Shown here in pieces: positions 21,513 to 33,078 of a stretch of DNA of 64,000 bases (within the stretch, counting starts at the first letter, position 1; every line of letters starts with the position of its first letter). Source of the DNA: Clusia tigrina. Its lineage: Eukaryota > Arthropoda > Insecta > Diptera > Clusiidae. A program made the position numbers and the translations under genes. The notes beneath the pieces were generated by a model. The model searched no databases. It was not told the DNA's origin and was given only the letters and a program-made list of their open reading frames with translations. Location: assembly GCA_920105625.2 (NCBI GenBank), contig OV050030.1, positions 344,951,131-345,015,130 on the forward strand, given 5' to 3'.

Positions 21513-22930
21513 TTACCTTTCATTGAAAGATCTCTGATGAGGACAAGTGGAGTGTCCGAAATAGCTATAAAAGCAAATGTTCATATAGTAAAGAAGAGCG
21601 TATTGATCACGATTATACATTATGTGAAGATCATCGTATGGATATGTTTCACAGTTTAGGTGCACTTTTACATCAGTTATATCACAATATTGAAATTCGC
21701 TTTCTTTTTGAAATACAATCAGCACGAATCGTGGTCTTTTATTTTGCGGTGATAGTTTAACATTCCACAAGTTAGTTGTTCTATGAACTATTGCAGGAAT
21801 AAAATGACAGTCCTAACTTCTATATGATGGTATTAAAGCCTCTCCACTTTCCACTATTTTAAATATCTGTATTTTTTAATCTGATAACTAAATATGTTGT
21901 ACTTTCTAACTTTATTTATAAGTTGTAGTTTTAATTTAATATATTCCACTGCAACTGTCGAGTGCAAGTTTTCATCTGATTTTGAACGTAGTAGCATCGG
22001 TTCATATTTTGAATTTAATATAACTTTAAGACAGTCCGCAGCAAAACCTAACAGCTTTTTAAAGTGTACACAAAAATGTAAATAACCTTTAGCGAGGGAT
22101 ATTTTTTCAAATGACCATCCTGGATTCAGGAGCATATCGCTTTCACTCTGATTTAATGAAACATAATAATTTTTTCATTATCGATGCTATATACTAATAT
22201 CGTGTATGATGCATCTTAACACTATTTAGCTTATAACGAATTTACTCGAATTACCGTGTCATTGAATTATTTTTTAATTTAGAAATAACTGCCTCCATAT
22301 ATAGAAAGCTTTCGTTAGGCAGATCCTGATTTTGTATAATGTTAAATCATTGTTATTAAATGATTGTAAATATGGAGAGTTTCATATTCCTTTTTCGTAA
22401 TACTGTCAGCATATAAGGGTTTTTGTAATACATCCCACTTATTGAGTATTACTTTTTCAATTTGAAACCTAACGATTTTAAGCATTCTCAATTGTTAGAT
22501 GGCAATGGCTTAATAAATCTCCTTTGCAACATCTGTTTTCGCTGATATTGTTTACCATTTGTTGGGGTTGTTCTCTCAAAAGCTGTTGTAGCACTGATGA
22601 GTAGAACATCTCTCAATACACTTTTATTATAAATAATAATTACTATCTCTCTCTCCCTCTTTAAATTTTGCGGTTTCAGATGCGGTTGTAGATGTAGTAA
22701 GTGTAATTGTTTCTCCATGAAAATTAATTTATTACCCGTATTGATTAAGAATTCTGTCCATAACACAACTAATCCCTTTAGCGTTAGCCGGTAAATAGAT
22801 GACATTTTGTGTAATTGAATCTATTTTACATCCGGTTTCAACACCAAGCGCAAAATTGTGCAGCGAATGTGCTGGAGCATCATTAATATTTGATCCAGTA
22901 ACAACACTGCATTGTATACGATTATACTAT
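21513..22930 (-). pseudogene. Unclassified protein relic, possibly virus- or Maverick-related
   Basis: Minus strand, several frames. From right to left: VVTGSNINDAPAHSLHNF then VIYLPANAKGISCVMDRI (about 22920-22740); a 105-codon frame (22805-22488); a 93-codon frame (22135-21854); and WNVKLSPQNKRPRFVLIVFQ with HLNCETYPYDDLHIMYN (21770-21560). The last block recalls, from memory and unverified, a widespread family of uncharacterised insect proteins that I associate with Maverick/Polinton-like or viral capsids. No LTR, RT or transposase motifs accompany it. The family call is weak; that it was once coding is fairly clear from motif order on one strand. Confidence 0.4.
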
Positions 22931-23963
22931 ATTCATCAAATTATAATATGATACATGTCTTCATTCTCTTGAGTAGAGTTCACTTTTCTTAAAACCGAAT
23001 AGAGCACTAAAACTTCGATTTTCATTGAAGTAAATGTCTTTTGCAGACGAATCTATTTCAAATTACATTGTATTATTTATTTATTTAATCATATTTGTGT
23101 TAAAATTAAAATTTTAATACAATAAGACTTACATTGTATTATTATATTACCGTACTTCTGCTACCCTGAAGGCGCCGTAGCGCTGGTCAAAGAAGTTGCA
23201 ACATATAGACTCGTTTGCGCTGTTGCACGCAGCTTCGTATGGGCAACCATAAACCGTCAGTATGATCGGACGGTCTATGTATGTCGTCTTAGCTGTGAGG
23301 ATTTTTTTAGTAGGGGTTTGTGTTTGTTTGTCGTTAGGGATATATTAGGATACACATTTTTTACTTGTTTTTACACACAATTAAAGACCATGAGCTTAGT
23401 GTATTAGGAAAAATATAAATGTTATTATTACGTGCCGCATACGTTACGGGTTTATTTTAGAATATGGATTCAAATTTCCGGGAATGTATTTAGACACTTT
23501 TGTATGTGAAGCCAATTTCGGTTTATGTCGAACATATAGCCATTTTATATGGATTTTTGGGAGTATTAAAGGTGGTGAAAGGAAATGGGGATACATGTGA
23601 GGAAATCAAGGAGTATCTGTGAGGAAGTCAAGGACCAATTTGCATTGATGGAAGGACTTAATGGATGTCAGTAGACCGTGGAATGGAAACCAAGTAAAGG
23701 AAAATATATATAAGGAGAGAATTTACGGTGTTTAATAAATTTGTCATGATCGAAAACATTGAAAATAGTAGCGGTTTATCGAATTAATTTGTAATACAGT
23801 TCAGTGTAAGTATCACCACTAAATGAGAAATAGGATATACTCGTACATGTTTAATAATGTTAGAAGAAAAAACAACACAAGTTGTAGCATTTATTATTAC
23901 TATTTTTTGTTTTTTTTGTGCTTTTGGAAGTCACGGGTTCATAAATAAGAATTAATTCGGTCT
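22931..23963. other. Non-coding DNA before the large gypsy element
   Basis: Position where a 5' LTR for the downstream element would be expected. TATATAAGGAGAG at about 23706 could be a TATA region, but I find no copy of the 3' LTR (32642-33078) here. No gene seen. Confidence 0.4.
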
Positions 23964-25917
23964 ATGGAAGCACCGAAAGAAGCTATAAGCACAAAAGCGG
24001 CAGAGCGAAGCAATCCAAAAGAGAATCAGGAATTGTAGAAAGGATAAAAAGGCACGAAAGAATAGCGAGTATTACCGTAAGAGCATAGCGGAATTAGAAG
24101 CCTTGTTGAAGACATTTAATGATAACAACGAGGAGTTGTTACTTTTTAAGTAGTTTTGTGGTGACAAGGAGTACTTTGCAAAGGATTATCTGGTATATGT
24201 CAACGGTCTAACACGGGACTGGTTGACCAAGTTCAGATAGGATCTAGAAGAGCTGGAAGCACAAGTAGATATTCCTAGTTCGCCAGAGGACAAAGCTCAA
24301 GACAGGTTAAGGTCTTTACAGACGGAGGTAAAGTTATTTATAGAAAAACTGTATGAACAACTGGAAGCGGCAACGAGCAAAGGTGAAGCCCAGGTGCTCT
24401 GGAGATTAGCGAAGGACAGTGAGAACTTGTCAACTTTGGAAGCTGCAGACCAAACATTAGCGACTATTCAGAGTCGAACGGAGGAGAAATTTTATCAAGT
24501 CTTCAAGGATACAGAAGAGTTGAAGGCGAATACAGAATTTCTGGAAAATAAAACTAGAGAACTTTCTAGGCAACTCCGATAGGAGAGGGAAAATCTAGAG
24601 CTTAAGAGAATCGGGAGAACTACTAAACCAGCAAGAGTAAGATCGGCGTCAACTTCACAAATATATACACAAACAGTACTAGCTTTGCCACCAGAAGTTC
24701 GCTGGCCGGAATACTTAACTCCGGAAGGGATAGGTCGTATGGTAAAGCCAAGATAAGTATTGAATGAAGAGAGGGAAGCGGAATTATTGTTTGGCGCATC
24801 CGAGATCGGTGTCGACCCTTTTTCGCCGGGAAGTCCGATACAAAATACAAACAAGCCATATCCGCCAAAAGAGCCAGAATCAGTAACAGTGCAGCAAAGC
24901 CCCAATACGGTGGAAAATATTTCGCTTGCGCGAGCAAACGGTCGAAGACTAATTTGTTTGAATCCGTCTTTGCTCAGTTACCTGTCAGATTCTGGAGAAG
25001 AGGATCTGGAAACTCCCCAAGAGATTGCCCGTTGGACAACTTTGCTGATTTATATGCTCTCCTGGACAGGACATACTTGAAACAAAAGGGGGACGACGCA
25101 CTCATAAGAGAGCTCCAGAAGTCTACTCAGAAGCCTGGAGAGGAATTGAGAGCCTGGGGCCGTGCAGCAAGTGCAGAAGCAAACAGGCAGTGCCCGGAAA
25201 GTGCGTCGGTATACAAATCGCAAATAGAGAGGGCCATGGTGACGGTGTTCAAGGCCGGCTTAGTAAACAGGGACTTGGCCAATTACACGCTATGTCTGAC
25301 GTAACGATCAATGGCAGATTTGATAGAGGAAGTTACGTCTGCAGAGGTGGCAAGGAGCCACGACGGGGGGCATATGCTGGACGAGTGCACCCGCTGGTTC
25401 GAGTGTCCCGCGACAAGAATTGGGGGGTAATGAGAAACAGGGAATTGAGCATAGGGATCGACGACCGGCTGTATAGGTCGTATGCTCATTTTGTAATAGG
25501 CACGGGCATTTCTGGGATGAGTGCCGGACGAGGAGGAATACTCCGTTTTGTGAGGATTGCGGTAATTATGGACACCAAAGAGGGATGAGTTGTCCAAGGA
25601 ATGCCTCAGCAAGTCAACAGGGTAGACAGGACTACTCCAGAGAAAGCTTCGGAAATCAGCAGCAAAGTACCATTGCCAATCAGCAGAGACCCGTGTTGCC
25701 CCGTGGGAACCCAGGGGACCAATCATGGCAGCGGAACACGGGCGGTACTAATAATAACCATCATACCTATGGTTCGCAGCAAAACCAATTCTACGATGCA
25801 AGGAACGAACGGAAAGGAAGTCGCCAACCGACCTGTACATGGTATGGGCGCATTGGCCATATGACAGAGAACTGTTTCGCGAGGAACAGCAACAGGCAGT
25901 ATCAGGGAAACCGGTAG
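23964..25917 (+). pseudogene. Gag of the large gypsy element, broken
   Basis: ATG 23964 (MEAPKEAISTKAAERS), then stops. An open coiled-coil stretch lies at 24394-24582, a Pro/Ser-rich segment follows, and the capsid part is at 24954-25304 (FADLYALLDRTY, LRAWGRAASAEANRQCP). Three zinc knuckles then follow: CSFCNRHGHFWDEC (about 25483-25525), CEDCGNYGHQRGMSC (25553-25597) and CTWYGRIGHMTENC (25831-25872), the last with Tyr for the second Cys. At least four frame changes. Gag would package the RNA in cytoplasmic particles. Confidence 0.8.
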
Positions 25918-26251
25918 GGGGCCAACCTCAGCCTAGAGGTTGGAAACCCCAGAACACTGCTAATATACAGGCACCAAACGTGGTTCTCACGTCAGCGACA
26001 GTTGAGAAACCAGACACTCCGAAGATACAGGATACAGCACGATTAGGGACAATAAATTTCTTTTGTCTATTGCTAAGTCTGTTTGGGGTAATTCGCCAGA
26101 GAGCAATGGGGTTAGTCAGGGACTACCTCCCTGGAATATTAATATATATAGGAACAAATTTTAATAATATTAGTGAAAGATGCAGATAGGTAATTCTGCC
26201 GGCCAGGGGCATGACAGCAGGTTTGAAAAACTGCATGGGGAAGATGAATGA

Positions 26252-26797
26252 TTGTACGAAAATTTTAAATCACGTTTAAGTATATTTGTTGGTAGCACCG
26301 CTAGATTTATGAGAGATATGTGTAGAGATCCTCCGCGATATCAACATTTTTTGGCTAACAATTTCAATAGTCAGTCTACCTACATAGATGATTCTTATGT
26401 GGTCATTCCGTGCAAGGAAGCGAAAGCAGGTCATTTGGTATTATTGCTGGATACAGGTGCGGACAACAGTCTAATAAAGGCTGAATCCATGAGGTCATTT
26501 CCCAATGTGCAAACGTGCAGAATAAGCAGTTTAAGCGTGGCATTTGGGCGAAGTGTTAAAACCCTTTCCCTAATGAAACTCGATATTCATCGTACTGAGA
26601 ATTTGGAATGGGACTTCCACATCATTCAGATCCAAGACGGTATCCCGGCAGATGGAATACTGGGAAGAGATAATTTGTGGAATTGCTCTATAATAGAAAC
26701 AGTACGTAAACGCGTATTAGTATGCAATGGGAATGGGGAAACTGTGAAAAATTTTAGACTTTGTGCAAGGGACAATATAGGAAGGAACCAGATTTGA
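26252..26797 (+). pseudogene. Retroviral-type aspartic protease region
   Basis: VLLLDTGADNSLIKAES (about 26437-26487) is the active-site loop; the flap and DGILGRDNLW follow (about 26650-26680) in correct order. The frame itself is open for about 180 codons, but it is separated by stops from gag upstream and RT downstream. It would mature the polyprotein. Confidence 0.85.
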
Positions 26798-27261
26798 ACC
26801 CGGAGGGACCGTTTAAGCAGGGAGCACGAATGTCAGTCAGAAGGCATAGCGAAGGCTAGGGCAATAACTGTAAAGAAGGTAAGAATACCTGTGAAAGAGG
26901 GTTTAACAATAGTAAACATGCTAGAGATACAGTCTGGCGTGCATATCAGCGATACTTTGGCATACGCCACAGATGATACAGTCGAGGCACCAGTCCTGAA
27001 CACTCAAAAATCGGATGTAGTATGGGATCAGAATTGCGAGGTGACATGTTCCAATATCTCGGAGTACGACATTAGAGAAGTGAGCGATGAGAGTGATTTT
27101 GTAGTGCAGGAAAAGTCTCGGGAGAATACCGAGAGAGCGGAGAAACTGAAAAACGAATTGGGAACGGGGAGTATTTTGAATGAGGAGGAAAACCTTTCAA
27201 TAGGAAGAATGTGCCCAGAGTATAACGATGTTTTCCTACTCGATGGGGATGCCGTTCACAT

Positions 27262-28846
27262 CTACAATTGAGCACAATATTCCCATAGCGGAGGGGCAGT
27301 GGCCCATAAATCAAAGGCAATATAGAACTCCAGAGGCTCATTGTGACGAAATGAATCGATAATAATGCCGAGCAATTCTCCATGGAATTCACGTTTATTA
27401 TTGGTTCCGAAAGAGTCCCAGGACAACACCAAGAAATGGAGATTTGTGGTCGATTTCAGGAAATTAAATGACGTCACGCTGAAGCAAGTTTTTCCGATCC
27501 CAAGAATTGACGAAATTCTGGATCAGTTGGGTCATTGTAGGTATTTGTCTACACTAGATTTGGCTAGTGGATACCATCAAGTCTTGATGGGTGCGGAAGA
27601 CAGGGAGAAAACGGCATTCAGCACGTCTTTGGGTCATTTTGAGTTCAAACGAATGCCGTTCCGACTTCCTGGTGCTCCAGCAACTTTTCAGAGGCTTATG
27701 AATAGCATTCTAACTGGTCTGCTAGGTATTGACTGTTTTGTATACCTAGATGATATAGTGGTATATGGAAAGAATCTGTCAGACCACTGTAGCAAGCTGA
27801 GTAAAGTTCTGGATCGACTGAGGGAGCATGGTCTCAAGCTCGACACGAAAAAGTATAACTTCCTGCGACGCGAGGTGGTCTATCTGGGACACAAGTGTAC
27901 TGAGAAAGCTGCGCTTCCTGATCCTGAGAAGATAGAATGCGTCAAGAATATTGCTCAGCCAAGAAACAGGAAGGATATACAAGCTTTTCTTTGTTTAGCA
28001 AATTATTATAGGAAATTCGTGAAGAATATGGCACAGTTGTCGCTGCCAATGACGAAATTGCTACATAAGGACACAAAATTCGAATGGACGGAGACATGCC
28101 CACAGGCGTTCGAAGGTTTGAAATTGGCTATTACGATACCGCCCATCCTGATTTACCCGGACTTTACTAAGCATTTCATTTTAACGACAGTCGCCAGTGC
28201 TGAAGCTCTGGGAGCGGTTCTTTCGCAGGAACAAGAGGGTCGCGATCATCCCATAACTTTCGCGAGTAGAGCGCTGAGCGAGACCGAGAAGCGGTACTCT
28301 ACTATAGAGAGGGAGATGCTCGCTATAGTTTGGACCACTCATAACTTCAGATCATACCTTTTGGGGAGGCAGTTCACGGTTTGCACCGACCACCAACCGC
28401 TAAGGGGAATCGTAAATTTGAAGGATCAAACGTCTAGACTGGCACGGTTCAGGCATAAGCTGTCCGAGTATACATTCGATGTTGTGTACAAGCCAGGCAA
28501 AATGAATTTGAATGCGGATGCGCTGAGTAGGGCGCCGCAAAATACGAGTGTTTTGAGAATCACTGAGAATATCGGACAACGAATTGCCATCAGTGATGGT
28601 CAAACGGAAAGGTCAAAAAGGGAACGAATGATAGTGAGGGCATGGATTGAGTTAGACAAGGTAAAAGTGGAACTGGGGGTTTTGGAAGCGAGGGCAGTTT
28701 CTTTTGACATCACGAAAGACTGGTTAGCATACATATTCATCTGTGAGGGATTGAGACGGTGTCTCGCTAGACTGGATGATATAAACGTACAAGAACAGGA
28801 AAATTTGCGGAAAGCGCTTGAGGATACAGCAGCGATAGTCCAATAG
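27262..28846 (+). pseudogene. Reverse transcriptase and RNase H, long open frame with lost residue
   Basis: Open for 493 codons from 27365 after a frameshift near 27270. RT: PWNSRLLLVPKESQDNTKK, STLDLASGYHQ, FKRMPFRLPGAPATFQRLM and the active site CFVYLDDIVVYG. RNase H: HFILTTVASAEALGAVLSQ, where the first catalytic Asp (normally TTDAS) is Val; then TIEREMLAIVW (Glu kept) and FTVCTDHQPL (Asp kept), ending with NADALSRAP. PFRLPG replaces the usual PFGLKG. So the frame survives well but RNase H should be inactive. Confidence 0.9.
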
Positions 28847-30093
28847 GTAATAACTCGGTTTAGGGAGAAAGCGAAATTTTCACCAGCCGAAAGGTGTGAC
28901 ACAGCACCGCGGATAGCAGCTGTCCAAACAAGAGCGCAAGTAAGGGAGCGAAAGAGTACTGTGGATGACTCCGTGGTGCAAGGGGCCGCCATGGGTGACG
29001 GTACGACTCTAGAATAATTTTTTGTTGCGGACGCTGTAATTCAATTGACGGACCAGAAGAAGATTGAAACGGTGTTAAAAGATTACCATAATTCTCCTTT
29101 AGGGGGTCACCAGGGTTTCATGAAGACGTATAGGCGTATACGCAAGAACTATATGTGGCCTAAAATGATGTTGGATATACGGAAATTCATCGCAGGGTGT
29201 GAAAGCTGTCAGAATAACAAGGTCTCAAGGCTAACAAGGATGCCTATGCAGCTAACTGATAGTGCCAACAGACCATTCGAAAAGGTGTTCATTTATATGG
29301 TGGGACCATTGCCCGAGAGCTCGTCTGGGAATAAATACATTCTAACATTCCAGGACGACCTATCTAAGTACTTTATAGCGGTTGCCATGCCGGATGCGGA
29401 AGCAACCACGGTAGCTAGGATTTTCTTTGGGGAAGTTGTAGCAAAATTAGGTGTCCCAAAGATACTGGTAACAGATAACGGCACTAATTTCATTTCGAGA
29501 ATTTTTTCGGAAGCGTGTAAGCTGCTAAAGGTGAAGACAGTTCACATCACCCCGTATCACCCTCATGCTAACGGTTCGTTAGAACGTAGCCACCGACCGC
29601 TAGCTGAATAATTGCGGCCTTTTGTGACGGAGCATGGATCGAACTGGGACCAGTGGTTGGCGTCAGCAATACATGTGCACAACAACACGGTACACGCATC
29701 CACTAACCAGACGCCATTCTTCACGTTGTATGGTTTCCAACCTCAAATGCCATCGAATTGGAAACGAAAGCTAGCGCCTTTATATAATACAGACGACTAC
29801 CCACATCTGTGACATTATCAAGTGCAGAAAGGGCACGAGTTGGCTAGGAAAGCACGGGAAAGGGCAAAAGAGGTATCCAAGAAGCAATAAGATGCTTCCG
29901 CTAATCCCGTACAGTTCGTTGCTGGGGATAATGTTTTACTGCGTAACAGTAAAAAGAAGAACAAATTTGCTCATATTTTGCTTGGGCCATATAAAGTAGA
30001 GAACATTTTGGGGCCAGTAACGACAGAAGTTAGGTTAGGATATAAAGTGAGACGTTTCCATAACAATCTGTTGAAGCCCTACATATCGAATTA
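28847..30093 (+). pseudogene. Integrase, broken
   Basis: Zinc-binding end: HQGFMKTYRRI ... CESCQNNK. Catalytic core: the first Asp of the usual F-I-D-I-V-G-P-L-P is replaced by Tyr (VFIYMVGPLPES); the second Asp (LVTDNGTNF) and the Glu (NGSLERSH) remain. Stops at about 29609, 29810 and 29888 cut the same frame. The C-terminal barrel reads VLLRNSKKKNKFAHILLGPY and ends FHNNLLKPYISN with TAA at 30091-30093. Integrase would insert the DNA copy. Confidence 0.85.
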
Positions 30094-31360
30094 AGAGTTT
30101 TATTGTGAATCTGGTGGCAATGATGAGTGAATTATAGCGGAGGCTTTCTTTGCTTGACCTACCCCAAAATTTAGTTCTTGCGGAAAGTGACAGCTGAAGT
30201 GAGTGAAATTTTTATTAAATAATATCTTCAACCTTGAAAATGAAGAAAATTAAACGTAAACAAGACAAGTGGTATGGAAGAATGAAACCATATATTATGA
30301 TTCAAGGGCGAGACAGTGTACGAATGCCCGCGTGAAGTAGTAAAAGAAATAATTTTTTGCAGCTGAAAATATGATTTCAATAAAAAATGAAGAAAAAATG
30401 GGAAACAATGCATATAATTTTTTGTTTGTTTGTCCGTTTAAAGCAGTCGCATGAGCAGCAGAGTCAATAACCGGGGCGTTTATGCAATACGTTATTAAGT
30501 TTGTAGCCACTCATAACGTACACGTGTAATATGATGTGCTGACATTTTTGGCATGCGCTATAATGACAAGCGTATGTGCGATGTACATATGTATGTATGC
30601 CAATAAATAAGTAGGAGCGCGGGTAGCGTGTAAGTTTAATCTGAGTCATGGTGGTTTGCATGCATATGTTTAGGAGTAATATTTTAATTGTTTTATCAGT
30701 GCGATATACATGAAGTCGTAGGTGTAGGGGCATGAAGGTAAACGTAAGTATGTTTGGAAGAGCAATAGGGAAGTAAGTAGAAGTAAATAAAGGCGGAAAC
30801 AGAGTAATTAAACAATTTTACAACTTTGATAGTCGTGATAGTATTAGTAATGATAATAGGAAAAGAAGAAAATCAAGGAAATTGGAAAAACACAATTTTC
30901 TAAATATCTCTTTATTTATTGATACGAATAATGTAATAAACAAGATAAGTATGGAATACAATTGATTTTAATTAGTGTCTATAGAACGGGTATACGACCC
31001 TGGAAGTATCGGAGGCCGGTCGCCTAGCATCTGGTGCAATCGGTGCAGTAAGATGGTAAGCCGACCAAGGCAGGTTTTGACTCGTTTGACAATTACGGAT
31101 AGAGGTTGTTTTGAAGTAAGACGGGATGTTGGAAAGGGTCTTGTTAATATATTTAGTTAATGTCAGGTTGATTTAAGCTAAAATAAGTTAGGAAGAATAG
31201 GCAGTAGGTAATAAGTTAAGAGAGCTAGATGAGAATGTATAGAAGTAAAATCGAAATTAGGTTAAATAGACTAAAGTTTGCTTTTAATACTATTGTGTAT
31301 TAATTGAGAAAAAATCTGGAGCTATAGGCTAGCTGACAGCAGTTAGAAAACTAACGTAAA
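30094..31360 (+). other. Spacer between pol and env-like ORF
   Basis: No sustained reading frame. Short frames (for example 30975-31160) lack recognisable motifs. It may have held the splice signals for an env-like transcript; I cannot point to a specific site. Confidence 0.4.
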
Positions 31361-32251
31361 ATGGGCATAGAAGTAAGTAGGGTAGTGTTAATACCGAGGG
31401 GGTGCCTGTATGTTTCGTATGCATTTATTGAGGGGTTTTTCCACACTAGAGGTGTGATGAATATATACGAACCAGGAGATTTTTTTTTAGAAAAGAAAAA
31501 GAATTGGGTCATGCTATTGACAACGGCAATACATAGTCAAGGATACTTATATATTCTCGATTATGGTAACAGAAAAAAAGAGGATAAAAGGTCGTGAAGT
31601 ACAGTCGTTGAAAAACGAGCAAGACAAGTCCGTCCATGTAAAAGTCTCGGCTACGGGAGGATTGTTGGCAGTGGCAGAGTCACCAAACCTTTGGCTATAC
31701 CATTTTGTGAGAAAATTTTTATGTCTGCAGTGTGCCAATCAAGATCGACAAGACTAGAGCTGTAGGGGACGGGAGTCCTGCACATTGACGAAGACTGTCG
31801 GTTGATTGGGAAAGAAATGGTGCTGGTGCATAGAGCACAGAGGAACCAGCATTACGAGTTTTCACCAGCAAGTATGGGAACTAGAGAGATGGCGGCCAAC
31901 GTTCAAGCTTTTTTTTACAACTTTGCAGCGTTCGAAACCAATAAATAGTACATGTGTACAACCCACGATACAAGCAATACCCCTCGGAGATCTGCGGAAG
32001 ATTCTAGCGACTAACGGCAAGCCAATTAACGAGTTAATGAGGGATATGGAGAAAGCGCAGACGTTGTTAAACCTTAAAACATCGACGATATAACGCACTC
32101 CTCGTTGGAAAAGGGAGGTATCGCCGCGATCACAACGCTGGCAATGATCGTCGCAATAATCACATATATATTCTACCAGTTAAGGAATCAAGTGAAATAC
32201 CCACAACGAGAACTACAACCAACGCCGCAGGTAGCAGAGATTGCAGTGTAG
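31361..32251 (+). pseudogene. Env-like third ORF, broken
   Basis: Three frames in series on the plus strand. The first (31361-31597) starts with ATG. A second (31563-31757) contains SATGGLLAVAESPNLWLYHF. A third has TGVLHIDEDCRLIGKEMVLV (about 31769-31828). A last frame gives NIDDITHSSLEKGG, then a hydrophobic membrane span (IAAITTLAMIVAIITYIFY) and a basic tail, stop at 32249-32251. A membrane anchor near the C-terminus and position between integrase and 3' LTR fit an envelope gene of insect gypsy-type elements. Described only as a relic; it cannot make one protein. Confidence 0.6.
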
Positions 32252-32641
32252 AGTAGCGTAGGCTAAGCAAACCAGATGTTAGAGTTAGGAATATACATAT
32301 ATGTTTGAAAAAATAAATAAATAAAAAGGAAGAGAAAACGTACCAAGAAAAAAACGATAAATAAAACATAAAAACAAAAAAAAAAACAAAAACAAAATGA
32401 AAAGAATAAAAATAAAAAAATTTATGAAAAAAAATATAAACATTAAAAGACAAAGAAAAAAATACAAAATAGTTAAAAGACGACATTAAAAATATTTCAA
32501 AAGAAAAAGTTATATGTATAATAAAAAAAACAAAAAAAGGAGAAAAAACATGAATAAGAATATATACATTTAAAATATTGTAGTAGGTTATACAAATTTA
32601 GAAGGCAGCTACACTACCTTTTTCCAGAAGGAGGGGAGAAA

Positions 32642-33078
32642 TGTTGCGAGTCAAGATACGACTACCTGCAAGTAGTTGATTCGCGACACAACCCAAGTAG
32701 CTATTACTATCGACCGGTTGTAGTTATAGTTAATATTACGCATATGAATTTCACAGGTGTTACAATTACATAGTGACCCACAAACTAGGGCTAAAATGCA
32801 CCATTGGCATTTTGTATGAACTGGCTCATTGACATAATTGTTTTGGTCAACACCTGTGTAATTGGAACACCTAAGTAGATCATAAAAATATGATGTTCTA
32901 GTTACATAATAGACTATAAATAAGAGCATTTTTAAGAATAAAGACGATTGTGTGTTTCTGAAAGCGAAACGGTGGTGTTCTGTTTTTTACGCCGCAGTTC
33001 GGCAAGTGTTTACAGGTCCAGCAGACGTCAGACAACTGTAGTGCGCATTACACCAGCCAACGCACGGAAAACGCAACA
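32642..33078 (+). repeat. 3' LTR of the large gypsy element
   Basis: Starts TGTTGCGAGTC right after the polypurine tract, ends GCAACA; 437 bp. Contains ACTATAAATAAGAG (possible TATA, about 32911) and AATAAAGACG. The opening block resembles the 502-bp solo LTRs at 12553 and 16433, and the inverted GCGAGTCA/TGATTCGCGA pair is analogous. Following AGGT is the presumed duplication. Confidence 0.85.

Larger units (their letters stand above)
23964..33078 (+). mobile_element. Ty3/gypsy LTR retrotransposon with env-like ORF, 5' LTR not found
   Basis: Plus strand order: gag, protease, RT/RNase H, integrase, a 1.2-kb spacer, an env-like third ORF, polypurine tract (AAGGAGGGGAGAA at 32628-32640) and a 437-bp 3' LTR. 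About 9.1 kb. RT and integrase resemble the 412/mdg1 or Osvaldo groups; the exact clade is unresolved. The LTR belongs to the same broad family as the 502-bp solo LTRs. Numerous frameshifts, stops and lost catalytic residues mean it is dead. The downstream flank AGGT should be the target duplication. Confidence 0.85.

Noticed and set aside
24495..28992. Long minus-strand frames within the gypsy element, for example 25283-25726
   Set aside because: They overlap gag-pol on the other strand, where the recognised motifs are.
32160..32486. Phe/Tyr-rich minus-strand frame of 108 codons with apparent membrane spans
   Set aside because: Antisense of an A-rich stretch before the polypurine tract; composition artefact.
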